Assembly (NCBI GenBank): GCA_036898135.1
Contig: CM072526.1
Span: 5,906,724-5,970,723, forward strand
Source of the DNA: Oncomelania hupensis
Taxonomy: Eukaryota > Mollusca > Gastropoda > Littorinimorpha > Pomatiopsidae
Length of the DNA stretch: 64,000 bases
Direction of reading: 5' to 3'
How positions within the stretch are numbered: position 1 is the stretch's first letter; every line of letters starts with the position of its first letter. The translations under genes and the position numbers were made by a program. The notes under the pieces were generated by a model that saw only the letters and a program-made list of their open reading frames with translations, searched no databases and had not been told where the DNA came from. Below are positions 1-12,469 of the stretch, piece by piece.

Positions 1-297
1 ATGATGACTACAGACTGACACTGCTGGATCCTGCCATTGTACACTGTTATTGATGGGATGATATGATGATGACTACAGACTGACACTGCTGGATCCTGCC
101 ATTGTACACTGTTATTGATGGGATGATATGATGATGACTACAGACTGACACTGCTGGATCCTGCCATTGTACACTGTTATTGATGGGATGATATGATGAT
201 GACTACAGACTGACACTGCTGGATCCTGCCATTGTACACTGTTATTGATGAGATGATATGATGATGACTACAGACTGACACTGCTGGATCCTGCCAT
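1..297. repeat. 62-bp minisatellite, left block
   Basis: About five tandem copies of a 62-bp unit that includes gatgactacagactgacac and ctggatcctgccattgtaca. The same unit resumes at 1339, so one array has been split by the inserted element at 298-1338. The copies are nearly identical, which suggests recent expansion or homogenisation. Confidence 0.95.
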
Positions 298-1338
298 CAT
301 AGCTGCCAACCCTCCCGATTTTTTCGGGAGTTTCCCGATTTTTTTAAAATTCCCGAATCTCCGGTTTTGTGTACATTTCTCCCGATTTTCATATTTTCAA
401 GCTTTGTTTTAAAATTCGAAGCATTTTGGCGTACCGTGTGGTGTCAAGTTGAGAGCCTACCGCTATACTGTACCGCTAAGCTTTCGGGGACCTACAGCCA
501 GTCTTGATTACGCATGCGCATGAGCAGCAAATTTCCGTCCATTTGTTTTTGTTCCGGTTTGCCATGGTCCGGAGCAACTTAGCGATTGTCTGGTATTTTT
601 TGATTTTCAAACAAATCATGCCTCCAAATAAGCAGAAGTGCTTTGTTAAATTTAATCCCGACTACAAGTGTTCCTTTCCTTATATCGAGGAATCGAGAAA
701 GGGTGAACACTTTGCCTTTTGCAAAATGTGCCGGGCAGACGTAAACATCGGTCATGGTGGCAAAAAAGACATCAGTCTGCACGAAAAAAGTAAGAAACAC
801 CAAGAAAATCAGCGGAGTGGTTAAGAAGAAGAATGAGATGGTTACCTCAGAAACCGCAGAAACTGAAAGCCTGTGACACTGCCTTCTGTCTCCTCAACAT
901 ACAAAGTTTTGTAAACCTCAGACTGCTGACATTACCACCTAATATATGAGAAGACTAAGACACAGTTCAGTTTTATTATTATTATTTTTTATTTTTTGTA
1001 GTTTCTGCTCTTATAAGTTTGACAGCAATAAATGAGAAGTCTGAAAACACTTTTTTAAACATCTGCTTTATTTGTGAATTATTAATTCTGCACTTGAACA
1101 AGACAACTGCACCCTGTGTTGTGCGAGTATTGCCCCCATCTCTCTCCCTCCCTCCTAAATGTTATAATTGTATTATTTTATATATAATATTATGTTCTTG
1201 ACTTTATATTATTATTATTATTATTATATTCGTTTAAATATTATATCATATGTTATGTTTATTTTCTGTCCGCGGACTTTCATGTGTGATGTGTCTCGGC
1301 AACTCAGGAATTTTGTTGGTTCCGGGTTGGCAGCTATG
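298..1338. mobile_element. Inverted-repeat DNA transposon with a BED-finger ORF, no transposase seen
   Basis: The ends are inverted repeats: CATAGCTGCCAACCC on the left, and its complement ending in ggcagctatg on the right. The hexamer tgccat flanks both sides (292-297 and 1339-1344), and the flanking minisatellite reads continuously if the element is removed, so the boundaries are well supported. The 1041-bp interior contains one short zinc-finger ORF and AT-rich sequence, with no transposase. A BED-type finger would suit a hAT-like relative, but the apparent 6-bp duplication differs from the usual 8-bp hAT duplication, so the superfamily is unsettled. Its termini resemble the CATACCTGTCAAG elements at 40195 and 44267. 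Confidence 0.8.
504..824 (+). CDS. BED-type zinc finger ORF inside the 298-1338 element
   Basis: A 106-codon ORF. The likely start is the internal ATG at 618 (MPPNKQKC), giving about 68 residues; the upstream 38 residues look like leader sequence. The C-terminal half has an FCKMC pair followed by H-x5-H (LHEKSKKHQ), a C2H2 arrangement of the BED class. BED fingers bind DNA and occur at the N-terminus of hAT-type transposases and of domesticated ZBED-like proteins. The ORF stops right after the finger, so the protein would be a bare DNA-binding module with no catalytic domain. It could be a degraded transposase N-terminus or a retained competitor for the element's ends. No other coding sequence is visible in the element. 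Whether it is expressed is unknown. Confidence 0.45.
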   Translation: MITHAHEQQISVHLFLFRFAMVRSNLAIVWYFLIFKQIMPPNKQKCFVKFNPDYKCSFPYIEESRKGEHFAFCKMCRADVNIGHGGKKDISLHEKSKKHQENQRSG

Positions 1339-1840
1339 TGCCATTGTACATTGTTATTGATGATATGATGATGACTACAGACTGACACTGCTGTGTCCTG
1401 TCATTGTTATACACTGTTATTGATGGGATGATATGATGATGACTACAGACTGACACTGCTGTGTCCATTGTTATACACTGTTATTGATGGGATGATATGA
1501 TGATGACTACAGACTAACACTGCTGGATCCTGCCATTGTTATACACTGTTATTGATGGGATGATATGATGATGACTACAGACTAACACTGCTGGATCCTG
1601 CCATTGTTATACACTGTTATTGATGGGATGATATGATGATGACTACAGACTAACACTGCTGGATCCTGCCATTGTTATACACTGTTATTGATGGGATGAT
1701 ATGATGATGACTACAGACTAACACTGCTGGATCCTGCCATTGTTATACACTGTTATTGATGGGATGATATGATGATGACTACAGACTGACACTGCTGTGT
1801 CCATTGTTATACACTAGTTATTGATGGGATGATATGATTG
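1339..1840. repeat. 62-65-bp minisatellite, right block
   Basis: Continuation of the 1-297 array, about eight copies. Some units carry an extra tta (ccattgttatacactg) and others lack the ggatcc segment (gctgtgtccattg). The array runs to within about 15 bp of the splice acceptor of the exon at 1853. Confidence 0.93.
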
Positions 1841-1852
1841 TGGTTGTGCCAG

Positions 1853-1978
1853 GCCACTATGCTGAAGAAGAGCAAGAACAAGATCAAGCGGCGCAACACT
1901 GAGCCCAGTATTTTCTTTCCTGAGAACGAGCCCTTACAGCAGGCCCAGTCACCCAGCGAGGAAAGCGGACCTCTCTAA
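1853..1978 (+). CDS. Probable terminal coding exon of an unrecognised gene
   Basis: After the acceptor gtgccag at 1846-1852, an open frame runs 42 codons to TAA at 1976-1978. The peptide begins ATMLKKSKNKIKRRN, continues with EPSIFFPENEPLQQ and ends in EESGPL. It is basic, then acidic and polar. Codon use is GC-rich and third-position-biased compared with the AT-rich surroundings, which supports real coding. The rest of the gene would lie upstream of the window. The polypyrimidine tract is poor because a minisatellite occupies the intron side. I do not recognise the protein; it would be a cytoplasmic tail or a disordered C-terminus. A spurious frame is possible but less likely, given the composition. 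Confidence 0.5.
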   Translation, partial: ATMLKKSKNKIKRRNTEPSIFFPENEPLQQAQSPSEESGPL

Positions 1979-2060
1979 CATAGTAAGTAGACCCACTGCT
2001 CCTTCAAACTGGATTACACAAACATAGTAAGTAGACCCACTGCTCCTTCAAACTGGATTC
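1979..2060 (+). repeat. 44-bp direct duplication just after the stop codon
   Basis: The segment beginning catagtaagtagacccactg and ending caaactggatt occurs twice, at 1979 and 2023, separated by cacaaa. It lies in the putative 3' UTR of the exon ending at 1978. The repeat contains a splice-donor-like gtaagt in each copy. Confidence 0.8.
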
Positions 2061-3330
2061 CAGCCATTCATCTCCTCGCGCAGTAGGATTTCAAATAGAT
2101 TTAGAGCAGCAGCAAACTGGAGTGCTAAATATACTAACACATTTAAAACTCTAAATCTCGCTAAATGTACTAACACATTTAAAACTCTCCTTGATAAGGT
2201 ACCCACATTGGTACATTTTATTTATGAAATGATAAATAATTAGTAAAATTGCATGTTTAAACCTGACCTATGAGTTGAATCACAAAGGGATGTATAAAGA
2301 CTTAACTGTTAAAACTACTCCTAATACTACTAGAAAAACGCAATAACTGTCCAACATTAAGTTAGTCAAAAAAGCTGTTTTGTGCTGGGGAAGTAAAAGC
2401 TTTCTTCTAAACACCGGCCACAAATATACAAGTAAGAGCACATCAGTTGTTTGTTTTATAAACCCAGAAAGGAGGTGACTGTTTTATTTTGTAAATATCA
2501 AATTGTTCAAACAATACACTGGTTCTTCGCTTGATACAAGAAAGCAGTTTAAGAAAATTGATGAGAGTATTGACGGTAGATTGTAGATAATGGCATCAAT
2601 GTTGAGATTCTAATAATAAATAATAATAATAAGAATAACTATAATACTTGATGCTGTATGTTGGTTTTTCCTATTTCCTAAATCTGACTCAAAGTGTGTC
2701 AATCTATAGGCAACATAACACACTCACATGTTGCAAAACCTTATATAAACACAGCCACATCATGTGTTGTAAAGGCAAGAAGATTGCTATGTAGCAGTCA
2801 GAAGGGAAATCCAATTGCTCATGTCTGACATCCAGGGTTGATAGTGTTTACATTTTTTCTTTAAATACATTTTCTTTAATTTGGGTAAAACGTTAAAAAA
2901 ATAAATTTTCTTTAATTTTTTTTAAAAATTAAAAAAATAAATTTTTTACAATTTTTTTTAAAAAGAAATAAATTTGCGGTAAATACACGAATGATTATTT
3001 ATTGCTCAGCTCAGACCCCCAAAAAGTAGTATGCAGTTAAAAAAAAGATTACATACAACTTGTGTTAGAACCCATGTAACCTATGAACACATTGAAAAAG
3101 AAAATCAAGAACAAATATTGTGATTTGATTTGATATTTTATTAACAACAAGAATAGAGATATTAGACTAATTTTTTTTCTAATCTGTCCTTGCCACACTC
3201 ATTCACACCCCTTCCAAGCATTCGCTAAATCATTAAATCGTTAAATCTTCCAACCCTGCTGACATTCCATTATGGTACAGACATGTAATAAAGTGTAACG
3301 GAGGTTAATGCTAGGCCTCAATCAAAGTAC

Positions 3331-3484
3331 AGTTTGTGTTGTTTCAGATGGTGGTTTGAATAGTGTGTGACAAGTACCATGGACAATTTATTGTGTAAGT
3401 GCAGACAGTTTGTGTTGTTTCAGATGGTGGTTTGAATAGTGTGTGACAAGTACCATGGACAATTTATTGTGTAAGTGCAGACAG
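3331..3484. repeat. 76-bp tandem duplication
   Basis: The segment from agtttgtgttgtttcagatg to gtgtaagtgcagac is present twice with no visible differences (starts 3331 and 3407). Each copy holds an acceptor-like tgtttcag and a donor-like tgtaagt about 50 bp apart, so it may be a duplicated small non-coding exon. Confidence 0.8.
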
Positions 3485-5486
3485 CGGACACTTGCTGACT
3501 GGCAAACTGCCCTGGGAGTGCCACGGAACGCTGCGTGTATTCTAGTCTCTAGTGCTGTGCGTGTAGCATGTTATGTGTAGCGTGTAGCCTGGTGCGTCAA
3601 GTCGTGCACTCGCTTTACACACTTGTTGCTGCCTCTGCGTGGGGGGCCTGCTACCGCCAAAAAAAAAACAACCAAAAAAACCCACCCACACCCCCAAACA
3701 AATACAAGATGGAAAGGAGATGCGTTTGTTTGTGCCAGCGTCAGTTTATTTGTGTGGACTGACGGAGGATGATATGACAACAACTTGGAGGGCTGGGGAA
3801 TAAAGGGAGGGAAGCTTTACTGCAGACCAAAAAATACCACAGAGGAAGCCAGTTGGGGGAGAAAGACCAAAACTTTGTTTTTTTTAAAATCAACTTTTCA
3901 AAACAAAAAAAATTTCTGTTCTATTACAGGTGTGAATGTTGTGTCTGACTGTGTTAGCTGAGAGTTTCTGTGCTTTTTACTCAACATGTGGTGGAAACTG
4001 TGAATAGTTGTGATACTATTATCTCCACTGGCCAGTGGTTTCATTACTGTTTGCAAAGGAACGATAATGACAAGACAGAAAAGAGAGGAGAGAGAGAGAG
4101 ACGAAGAGGAGGGGTAGATAAGGAGAAGGACAGCTTTAGACTGAAGAGGAGAAAAGTGACAGAAGATGAGAAAGGAGAGAGAGAGAGGGAGGTGGTGATA
4201 AACTGTAGACTTGTGGACTTGTGTACCAGTGGCAAACTATCATGGATGTCCCTGCACTACTTTTCAATACAACCACAAATTTCATTTGGAGCAGAAGTTT
4301 TTCTAAGGAAATGAATTTCATTTGGAAAAAAAAGCAAGTTTGTCCACAGAGAAAGAAATGTCATTTTGAGAAAAGCACCACAAGAACAAGAACGGTGTGA
4401 ATTTATTTTGTTAGTGGAGAGAGGGACAGGATATGTTGAAGGGAGCAAACTTTTTGTTAAGTACCGTTTTGCTGCTAGTAGTTATCCGCTCTGGCATGAA
4501 CATGGGCTCATCATAACCAGAGTACAGTGATGGAGATACAGCATAGTTATTAGGCAATAAATTGTGTATGGTGCCGCAGTCATCACATATTCCTTCAAAA
4601 TGTGGACAATGTGTTTGCCTGGAGGATAGAATTGTTTTAAGGAGCAGACGTGAAACAAACTTGTAATGGGTGAGGCTGAGCTGCGTGCACTGAGCATGCT
4701 ACCTTAGCTTGGAGAAAAGGTGTTCAACATCAAGTAACGATAAATTGGAGCATTCTATTCCCAGAAGTATTTAGAAACAAAGAGATTCCATGCACGGAAA
4801 TGTGATCTGCGGTGGAATTTAAAACAAAACAAAAAGGTTTGGGTGTTCTACTCCACAGACACATTTAGAGGCCAAAACACCAAAAACACGACAGAATTGT
4901 GATGGATGATGATGACGACCTGTGGTGAATTCAAAATGACAAGTTAGAGGGTTCTATTCCAAGAATGTGGAGGTGCACTCACACAGCTGAAAGGTAGCAA
5001 ACTTGTGATGACAAGCCGTCGTCGTTGTCTTGCTGTAGACTATTTAATCGCCTTCGCCTGTATGAAGATTCTGTCCACTTTAGCTACGGGAAATTCAAAA
5101 ATACAAGCGGGGTTGGTTTATTCCGAGACGAGAGTTTAGAAACAAGTCATAAGAAAATGGTGATGGCAGGCTGTGGTAATACATTAAAAAGAATTACTAA
5201 GTGGGAGTGTTCTATTCCAGGAATTGAGGCAAAACCATACAAAGTGGACCTCGGTGTGGGAAATGTGTTAGACAGAGGGAGAGAGAGAAAGGTACAGAGA
5301 CGGACAAGGCATGGAAAACTGTTGAGGAGAGAGAGAGAGAGAGAGATAAAGGTACAGAAGAGACGGACAAGGCATGGAAACTGTTGAGGAGAGAGAGAAC
5401 TGTGAAAACAATCTGTGAAGCACAAAACAAGACGCCAGGGAGTGAGTGAAACATAGTGTGGATTTTACTGTGATTGTACGTGCTGT

Positions 5487-5500
5487 TGATGATGATGATG

Positions 5501-5552
<52 letters not shown>
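5487..5552. repeat. (GAT)n microsatellite
   Basis: About 22 GAT triplets with one aggatg interruption near 5500. It gives long Met or Ile runs in translation, which are not coding. Confidence 0.95.
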
Positions 5553-5553
<1 letters not shown>

Positions 5554-5894
5554 ATGCATCTGTAGAGCCCTTTACTCTCTTCAATGTGTGTCTACAACTT
5601 TTAAAAACAAAATTAAACAAAAACAAAACACACCCAAAAAAAAAAAAAAAAAAAAAAAGAAGGGGAAAAAAGCATTCTAGTTTTTATTTCATCTTCTACT
5701 GCATTGATGCTTGGTGCGAATGACATTTGATGCTCTCCTGTCCCCAACAATCCCCCATCCCTCATGCTCTCCCCCCCCCCACCCATCGCCCAACCCTCAC
5801 ACCTCCGTGCCCACACATTCAGCTCTTCCCTCCCATCATCTTCCCATTCCATTTCTCCTCCTTCCACCCTCCTGGCCAACCTATTTTCTCAGTT

Positions 5895-6017
5895 TCACTG
5901 TCTTCCCACTGCGTCGGCGCTGTGGTTGATGGTCACTAAGCCACAGGTGGACTTCTTGCCTCGCCCTTTCAGTCTGCCGCCTTTATTCCACCTCATCACG
6001 CGTCGTTTTCCTCCGCA
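5895..6017 (-). CDS. Weak candidate terminal exon, unrecognised
   Basis: On the minus strand a clean polypyrimidine tract (tttttctttttctaaaag) is followed by 40 open codons to TGA at 5895-5897. The peptide starts CGGKRRVMRWNKGGRL and ends TINHSADAVGRQ; it is rich in basic residues and glycine. This segment is GC-richer than its neighbours, as an exon would be. No partner exon was found and I do not recognise the sequence, so it could be a chance open frame. If real, the rest of the gene lies on the minus strand to the right, within the gene-poor region. Confidence 0.22.
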   Translation of the reverse strand, partial: CGGKRRVMRWNKGGRLKGRGKKSTCGLVTINHSADAVGRQ

Positions 6018-6839
6018 CTTTTAGAAAAAGAAAAAAAAAACTGCATAGGAACCACATGCTTCAGACATTAAATTATTGTAAAAGTACAATATAATCATTT
6101 GGCAGTTTTGAGCTTCTCAGAAGTAAACCAGAATACATACATAATGATAATAATATGAATAGTCGTTTTGTTAGCTGTTTGGTAAGTGTTGATTTTTTTT
6201 TTTTTTAGTTCTATAAATCTTTTTGATTCCTTCTTTTGCCAAAATAATGGCTTTCCAGGCATTTTTTCCATTTTTTCATATTTTTGGTTAGCTGTCACCC
6301 AGATACAATTTTGTATTTTATGTTTGTTTTAATTATGTGTGTGTGCATGCGTGTTTACGTGTAAACACGCTCATAGATTGACTGATATTTTATTTTGCTG
6401 AAACTGGAACAACAAAAATAGCATTGTTTTGTTTTATATTATTAGTGTTGGATAGTTACTGATAATCCAGTGTGTGTCTTGTCTGTCTGTTGTCTGTTTT
6501 TCAAAACCTGCATTTGTTGTGGTTGAGTTAAAAGACACTTTGTATGACTTCAGAATAATTTATATACAAAATGTTGACCACCAGACTATTCCTTTGTTTG
6601 AGGTCCATGATAAATTCATTCATTAATTTCTCAGAATGAGATAATCAAAGTTTTCTTGTATCTTGTATGATGAGGACAGCAGTGGAATTCTGTATGAGAC
6701 GAAATAAACATTGAATTGAAATTATCAATGAGAGAAGCATAATTATAATAAAGATAATGTTGGTGAGATGACATGGAATTTTTTTTTGGGGGGGGAAAAA
6801 TTTTTAGTACGAGGAAAGTAGTCAGATTTTGAGATAGAT
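6018..6839. other. No gene seen
   Basis: AT-rich sequence with poly-T and poly-A runs and a G-run at 6788-6796. Nothing assignable. Confidence 0.6.
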
Positions 6840-7748
6840 TGAGTGGGAGAGATACAGTTAAATGAAGTGGGAGAGAATCAGAGATACAGATAGATTGAGT
6901 GGGAGATATACAGTTAAGTTAGATTGAGTGGGAGAGATACAGTTAAGTTAAATGGAGTGGGAGAGATACAGTTAAGTTAAATGGAGTGGGAGATATACAG
7001 TTAAGTTAAATGGAGTGGGAGATATACAGTTAAGTTAAATGGAGTGGGAGAGATACAGTTAAGTTAAATGGAGTGGGAGATATACAGTTAAGTTAAATGG
7101 AGTGGGAGAGATACAGTTAAGTTAGATGGAGTGGGAGAGATACAGTTAAGTTAGATGGAGTGGGAGAGATACAGTTAGATGAAGTGGGAGAGAATCAGAG
7201 ATACAGATAGAGTGGGAGATATACAGTGAGATGGAGTGGGAGAGATACAGTTAGATGGAGTGGGAGAGATACAGTTAAGTTAGATGGAGTGGGAGAGATA
7301 CAGTTAGATGAAGTGGGAGAGAATCAGAGATACAGATAGAGTGGGAGATATACAGTGAGATGGAGTGGGAGAGATACAGTTAGATGGAGTGGGAGAGATA
7401 CAGTTAAGTTAGATGGAGTGGGAGAGATACAGTTAAGTTAGATGGGGTGGGAGAGATACAGTTAAGTTAGATGGGGTGGGAGAGATACAGTTAAGTTAGA
7501 TGGGGTGGGAGAGATACAGTTAGATGGAGTGGGAGAGAAGCAGAGATACAGATAGATGGAGTGGGAGAGATACAGTTAGATGGAGTGGGAGAGAAGCAGA
7601 GATACAGATAGATTGAGTGGGAGAGATACAGTTAGATGGAGTGGGAGAGAAGCAGAGATACAGATAGATGGAGTGGGAGAGATACAGTTAGATGGAGTGG
7701 GAGAGATACAATGAGATGGAGTGGGAGTGATACAATTGAGATGGAGTG
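6840..7748. repeat. GA-rich minisatellite, units of about 24-33 bp
   Basis: About 30 irregular units built on agtgggagagatacagttaa, with longer variants that insert gaagtgggagagaatcagag. Several higher-order blocks repeat; for example, the block at 7160-7270 recurs near 7285-7400. Confidence 0.93.
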
Positions 7749-9106
7749 GTCTGAACTACTAGTGAAAAGCTGTGTTTTGTGAGTTCAGAAGAAATGAGCT
7801 TCCGTGCTTAGATCAATACATTAGTCAACGTCTGGTTTGTTGAGAGGTGGGTACAGTGATTGCTTGTTTGCTAGTAGAAGGGGACCAGAAACTATTGCCA
7901 TGGATTGGATAGTGTTGGGAACAAACCAAATTTAGTGGTGGTTGTAGATTAGGTCATTCATTTAATATTGTTGCGAAGGTGAATTTTTTATTTTTATTTT
8001 TAAAAAAAAAAAACGCAATAATACTATTAAAATTGTCGCATTAAAAGAAAAGTAGGTGATTATTTATTAAATTCTTTTTTTCTTTCTTTCTTTTATGGAG
8101 TTTCTGTGAGGCAATAATTTTTTACTGCAGTAACAAATTTCCAACAAGCAACAAGCAAACTTGTGATGTTGAAAGTTGAGGTTATTGGAAGGACTTAAAC
8201 ACTTTGGGGTTTTAGTTAAAGCCAATAAAATAAATGGTAAACTTGCATTTAACGGCTTTGGTTTAGTCTTCATTATTGAAATGAACATGAAAAGTATTAA
8301 GTTTGGTGTATGTGTCTTAATATTTCAAGACGGGAGGGGGGCCAAGGAGGAGGAGATACATCACAATGACTGTGCATTACACATGATATTCATATGTTGG
8401 AAGTCAAAATGGAGGGAGGCAAAGAAATAGTTCTTGTATAGTGCACTTCCAAGTACAAAGAGCTCAATGCAGTGAGGTATTATGAGAGTGGGAGGTGGGA
8501 ATGAGGAGGAGAGTTGGATGAGAGGCCTGTTTCTGCAGGGTGCTTTTTTTGTTTGGCATTAACTTGAGACTCCGCGATTGAAAAACCTCTGCTACTGGTT
8601 ACGGAAGTTAATTGAAAACAATTTTTTTTAATGTAGTTAAAGCACTCTGTGGCATTGGTCTAGTTAGCGTTGAGTAAAAGAACACACAAATACATTGAAA
8701 CGCAAGAAATGCACAGAGAATTGTATTTTGCTGACAGCTTACATTTTATTTGTTCCTTCAGTATATTAACTTCTCATTTCCCTTTGCTTGAAAATTAATT
8801 TGCACGTTCGTAGTTTCTGCAATGTTTGTGTGGAAGAGGGAGAGATAGTGTGTATGTGTGTGTGTGTGTGTGTGTTCTTATAGTGTTTTTTTTTTAATAT
8901 TCCATAGTGATTTTGGGGCAATAGATTGCTTTACTGTAAAGGATACTACTGCTAGAGAAAATTATTGTGACTAAGGGGTTTGATTTTCCTGTCAGTTGTC
9001 TGTTGGTTGACCTTACAAAAAAATTTTAGTACAATAAAATTGTAAGTCAAAATGCAGAATTTTAGCTGTCCATTTCAATCAGTTCAATTCAACAGGTAGT
9101 TAGTAA
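7749..9106. other. No gene seen
   Basis: AT-rich sequence with a (TG)n tract near 8852-8876. Only short frames are open, with no splice-supported coding pattern. Confidence 0.55.
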
Positions 9107-9640
9107 TTGTTTATAGGGTCCAGTGGACTGCAAAGAGCCCAATCAGAACCACAAATTGGTTGAAAGAGGGCTCACCCCTGATCCGTATAAAATGCCTGCT
9201 AAAAGCAACCTTAATGATAACACTGAAGGCACTCCACCAGCCGGTCACTATACAATAAAGGCATCCCATGCAGGGGACCCTGAGACTGTACTCTAATTTA
9301 TCGAACCCCCGTTTACAAAAACAAAAGAATATAAACATCATTATAAAATGTTAACAAAACATATACATATATAATGCCTACATTGCTAAATAATAATACC
9401 ATAGAAAGCCCTAGTGACCATTTGGCAGAAAGCGTCCAATATCCCCAAGCTGACCTATCCGAAGCCATAAACTAATGAGGAGTTTTCATGGAAAAAGATT
9501 GGTGATCTGTCTAGCGAAGAAGATAGTACATTGATAGAAAGATTAGAAACGAGAAAGCACAAATAAGAATGACAGAAACTGTGGTAATTGAAAGTACTAA
9601 ATGTCCACAAAATGGGGTACTATTTATACAGGTGTTTATT
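9107..9640 (-). mobile_element. Dispersed ~550-bp repeat (AATC-tail family), copy 1
   Basis: This matches the copies at 24709 and 58722 in reverse orientation. Shared blocks include the CTATTTATAC end (9628-9637), the slightly diverged ggcatcccatgcaggggacc near the middle, and ccagtggactgcaaagagcc at the 3' end. It is more diverged than the other copies, so it is an older insertion. No conserved coding frame is evident. A SINE-like or other non-autonomous element is most likely. Confidence 0.75.
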
Positions 9641-10727
9641 ACCTCAGTACAAGGAGTTACGACAGGCGTCAAACATTGCTCCAATAAATACAAGCCATTC
9701 CGACTTGGAAAAACAAAGTATAAAATGTCAAAATGCATGCACACACATAACACTGTTCACATCTAAGGCACTTACATCTTCCCTAACACATACTTTTCAT
9801 TTTACATTATAAAACTAACATTATTTGAAATAAAAGTGCATCACAACATCATGTAAACATATATTACAGTGTAACATTTGGGTCATAAACAAAAGTACAT
9901 CAAACACGCATCTTCTTCACACACACACAGTTGCTGCCAAACGAATATCTCAATCAGCATAATTGATCAGGGTTACTGCTAGGCATCAAAGGAACGAAGC
10001 TATCAATCTAAAAGTTTTGTTATTTTTTTAACTATAAAATGTCAGACAACCCTAATGAAACCTATTCCCATGGCAGAATTTTTTGGGCAGCTAAACTTGT
10101 CGAAAGTACCAAACGTTAACGCAAAACTGTACATAGTGTTGATGATGGTAATCAAAGGGAAAAAAAGAAGAAGAAGGCCGAACATTTGAATCCTTTTCCA
10201 TTTGTGGTCTATACGCCTTTAAAATCATCTTCTCCCTTTTTGGCAGATATCTTTACCCCCAGCACCAGCCCTTCCCCCCCCCCCCCTTTTCTCTCGCCTT
10301 CTTTCCTTCATTAAATCATCCTTCTTCCCCCGCCACTTTCTCCCTGCCCCCCCTCCTCCCAAAGAGGAGGAAAAGAAAGCAAAGCATTATTTTCCACTCC
10401 CTCCCACCATTGTCTGTATTGTGATTGTGTACATAACTGGAGCCTGTTGATAAATTGTTCCCTTCATCATTGTCTATTGGTTAATGTGGCAACGGCCGGC
10501 CAATGACGGCTGTTGACTTTCAACTCTGTACATGTGATGACAGCATGATTGTTGAATATTCATGAGATGACTGTACCATCTTTGAATATTCATCTTGACC
10601 TGGCCCTTTTTGTTATTTTTGTGTTGTTGTTGTTCAAAGAGTAGAAACACGGTTTATGGCAATTTTCAGGTTACATTTGCATGATTGCTTTCACCTCTCT
10701 CTCTCTTTTTTTTCTTTCTCTCACCCC

Positions 10728-10763
<36 letters not shown>

Positions 10764-12469
10764 CATTGTCTATATTCCAACTCTTTTCCCTTTCCATCTT
10801 TCCACCTCTGTCTCCTCACTCTCTTTCTCTATCAAGTCCCCCACCTCCATCTCTTCCCCCCTCCCCCTCTCTCTCTTTTCCCTTTAAAGGCTTTATTCTC
10901 TCTTTTCTATCAACTGTCTCTCCCCTCCTCCCTTCCCAAACCTCTCTCCCTCACTCCATACCCACCCTCTCTCAACTCATCCCTCGTTTTGTTGTTATTC
11001 TGAAATAAATTACAAGTTGGATTTCTCTCCCTTTCACCCTTTCCTCTCTCTCCCCCCCCTCTCTCTCTTCCTCAACCTCTCTCTCCCCTCTTTCTCCCCC
11101 TCTCTCTCTCCCCCTCTTTCTCCCCCCTCTCCCTCTCCCTGTCTTTCTCCCCACCTCTCTCTCTCTCCCCTCTTTCTCTCCCCCTCTCTCTCTCCCCTCT
11201 TTCTTCCCCCCTCTCTCTCTTCCCCCCCCCCTCCCTTTGAAAATTTCCTTCTACCTCCCTCCTTGATCTTCATCTCTGTCATAGGAGGCGAGATGTTGTT
11301 CAAGGTTTACATCTTTTTTTTTCCCACTCTTTCTGTTGAAAGGTGAAGGCCGGATGACTGAGTCTATTGTACTGTATGTGTGAGTGACATGCGTACGTAT
11401 GTACGTTTCCCATGAGAAATGAACTCAAAAGATTTTTGTGTGTGGCAGGCGTAGATGTAAATGATGTACTATGACAGTTGTGATGGCGTTGATGATAAAT
11501 GATAGCGATGATGAAGATGATGTTGACGATAATGACTATGTGATAATAGATTTTATGAATGGCAACTGACGTAATGGTATTGGTTGCGACTGAATTGAGA
11601 GAAATTTTAATGTGATGAACAAAAATTGTTTTCAATCTGAACAGACGGTTGTTATTCCGTGGTTTTTTTGTTTTTGTGTGTGTGGGTATGGGGGTTTGAA
11701 GTTTTTGTTTTAATAATTTATATATTATTTTAGATTCATTGGGGACACTTGAGTTATGTCGTTCCTTTTTCCACAATTTGTATTATTTGGTAAACCTCTG
11801 TAAAATCAGGATATTTGAAGAGACAACTTGATTTTTTGTTGTTTTTATAAATTTTAATTAGGTTGTGATTGATTGGGATGTCTGTGTGTTGGTTTTCCCT
11901 CAAAAACTTTGTTGTGATAGAATCAAGGTCAGTACTGTTAGTGACGTAGAGATTCTGTGTTGTGAAGATCAGCCTTTGCTCACATCAAAACTTTTTTTTT
12001 CCTAAATCTCCTGTTTTGTGATTGTTTGTGAATTCTTTGATTTGTGTATGTTATCTTTATTTATTTTGCTGTTATTATATTTATTTATTTATTTATTTAT
12101 TTGGTTTATGACTATATTTTCTGCTGTGTGTCCATTCTCTTTCAGGTCTGCAAATCTACTTATGGATTACTTTGGCTCCTAGAACTGGGTTGTGTCCTTT
12201 TCTTGCGATATTTAGTTTGATTGCAGTAGTAATTTTTCCTCTTTTTTTTTATTGGAGGGGACAGGGGAATTCATTTTTGATTTTGTATGTTATTTATAGT
12301 TCTGTATTTTCCTCTGTTATTTGTGTTTTGAGTTGAGGCAAAAGCTATTTCATAAAGCATGCGCCTGAAAAGTTGTAGAAAGAAACAGATATCCCCCAAA
12401 AGTGACAAAATGGCTATAGTAGACGCTGAAGGTTAATTTTGCGTTACAAATCAGTTTTGTCGTGTGTGG
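9641..12469. other. Gene-free, with long pyrimidine tracts
   Basis: Holds C-rich and CT-rich tracts at 10260-10360, 10690-10970 and 11030-11240, which give low-complexity Ser, Pro and Leu frames that are not genes. CCAAT-type motifs (attggttaat at 10478 and gccaatgacg at 10499) sit in a somewhat GC-richer patch at 10440-10520 that could be promoter sequence, but no adjoining exon was found. Confidence 0.5.

Larger units (their letters stand above)
2061..5894. other. Gene-free AT-rich stretch with local repeats
   Basis: No convincing coding sequence is visible. The stretch holds a 76-bp tandem duplication at 3331-3484, GA-rich tracts at 4078-4195 and 5270-5400, a (GAT)n microsatellite near 5487-5552, a 24-bp A-run near 5636, and a C-rich pyrimidine tract at 5740-5880. 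Its first part may be 3' UTR of the exon at 1853. Confidence 0.6.

Noticed and set aside
10656..11346. Frames of ~60-115 codons rich in Ser, Pro and Leu, or in Glu, Arg and Gly on the other strand
   Set aside because: Produced by CT-rich simple sequence.
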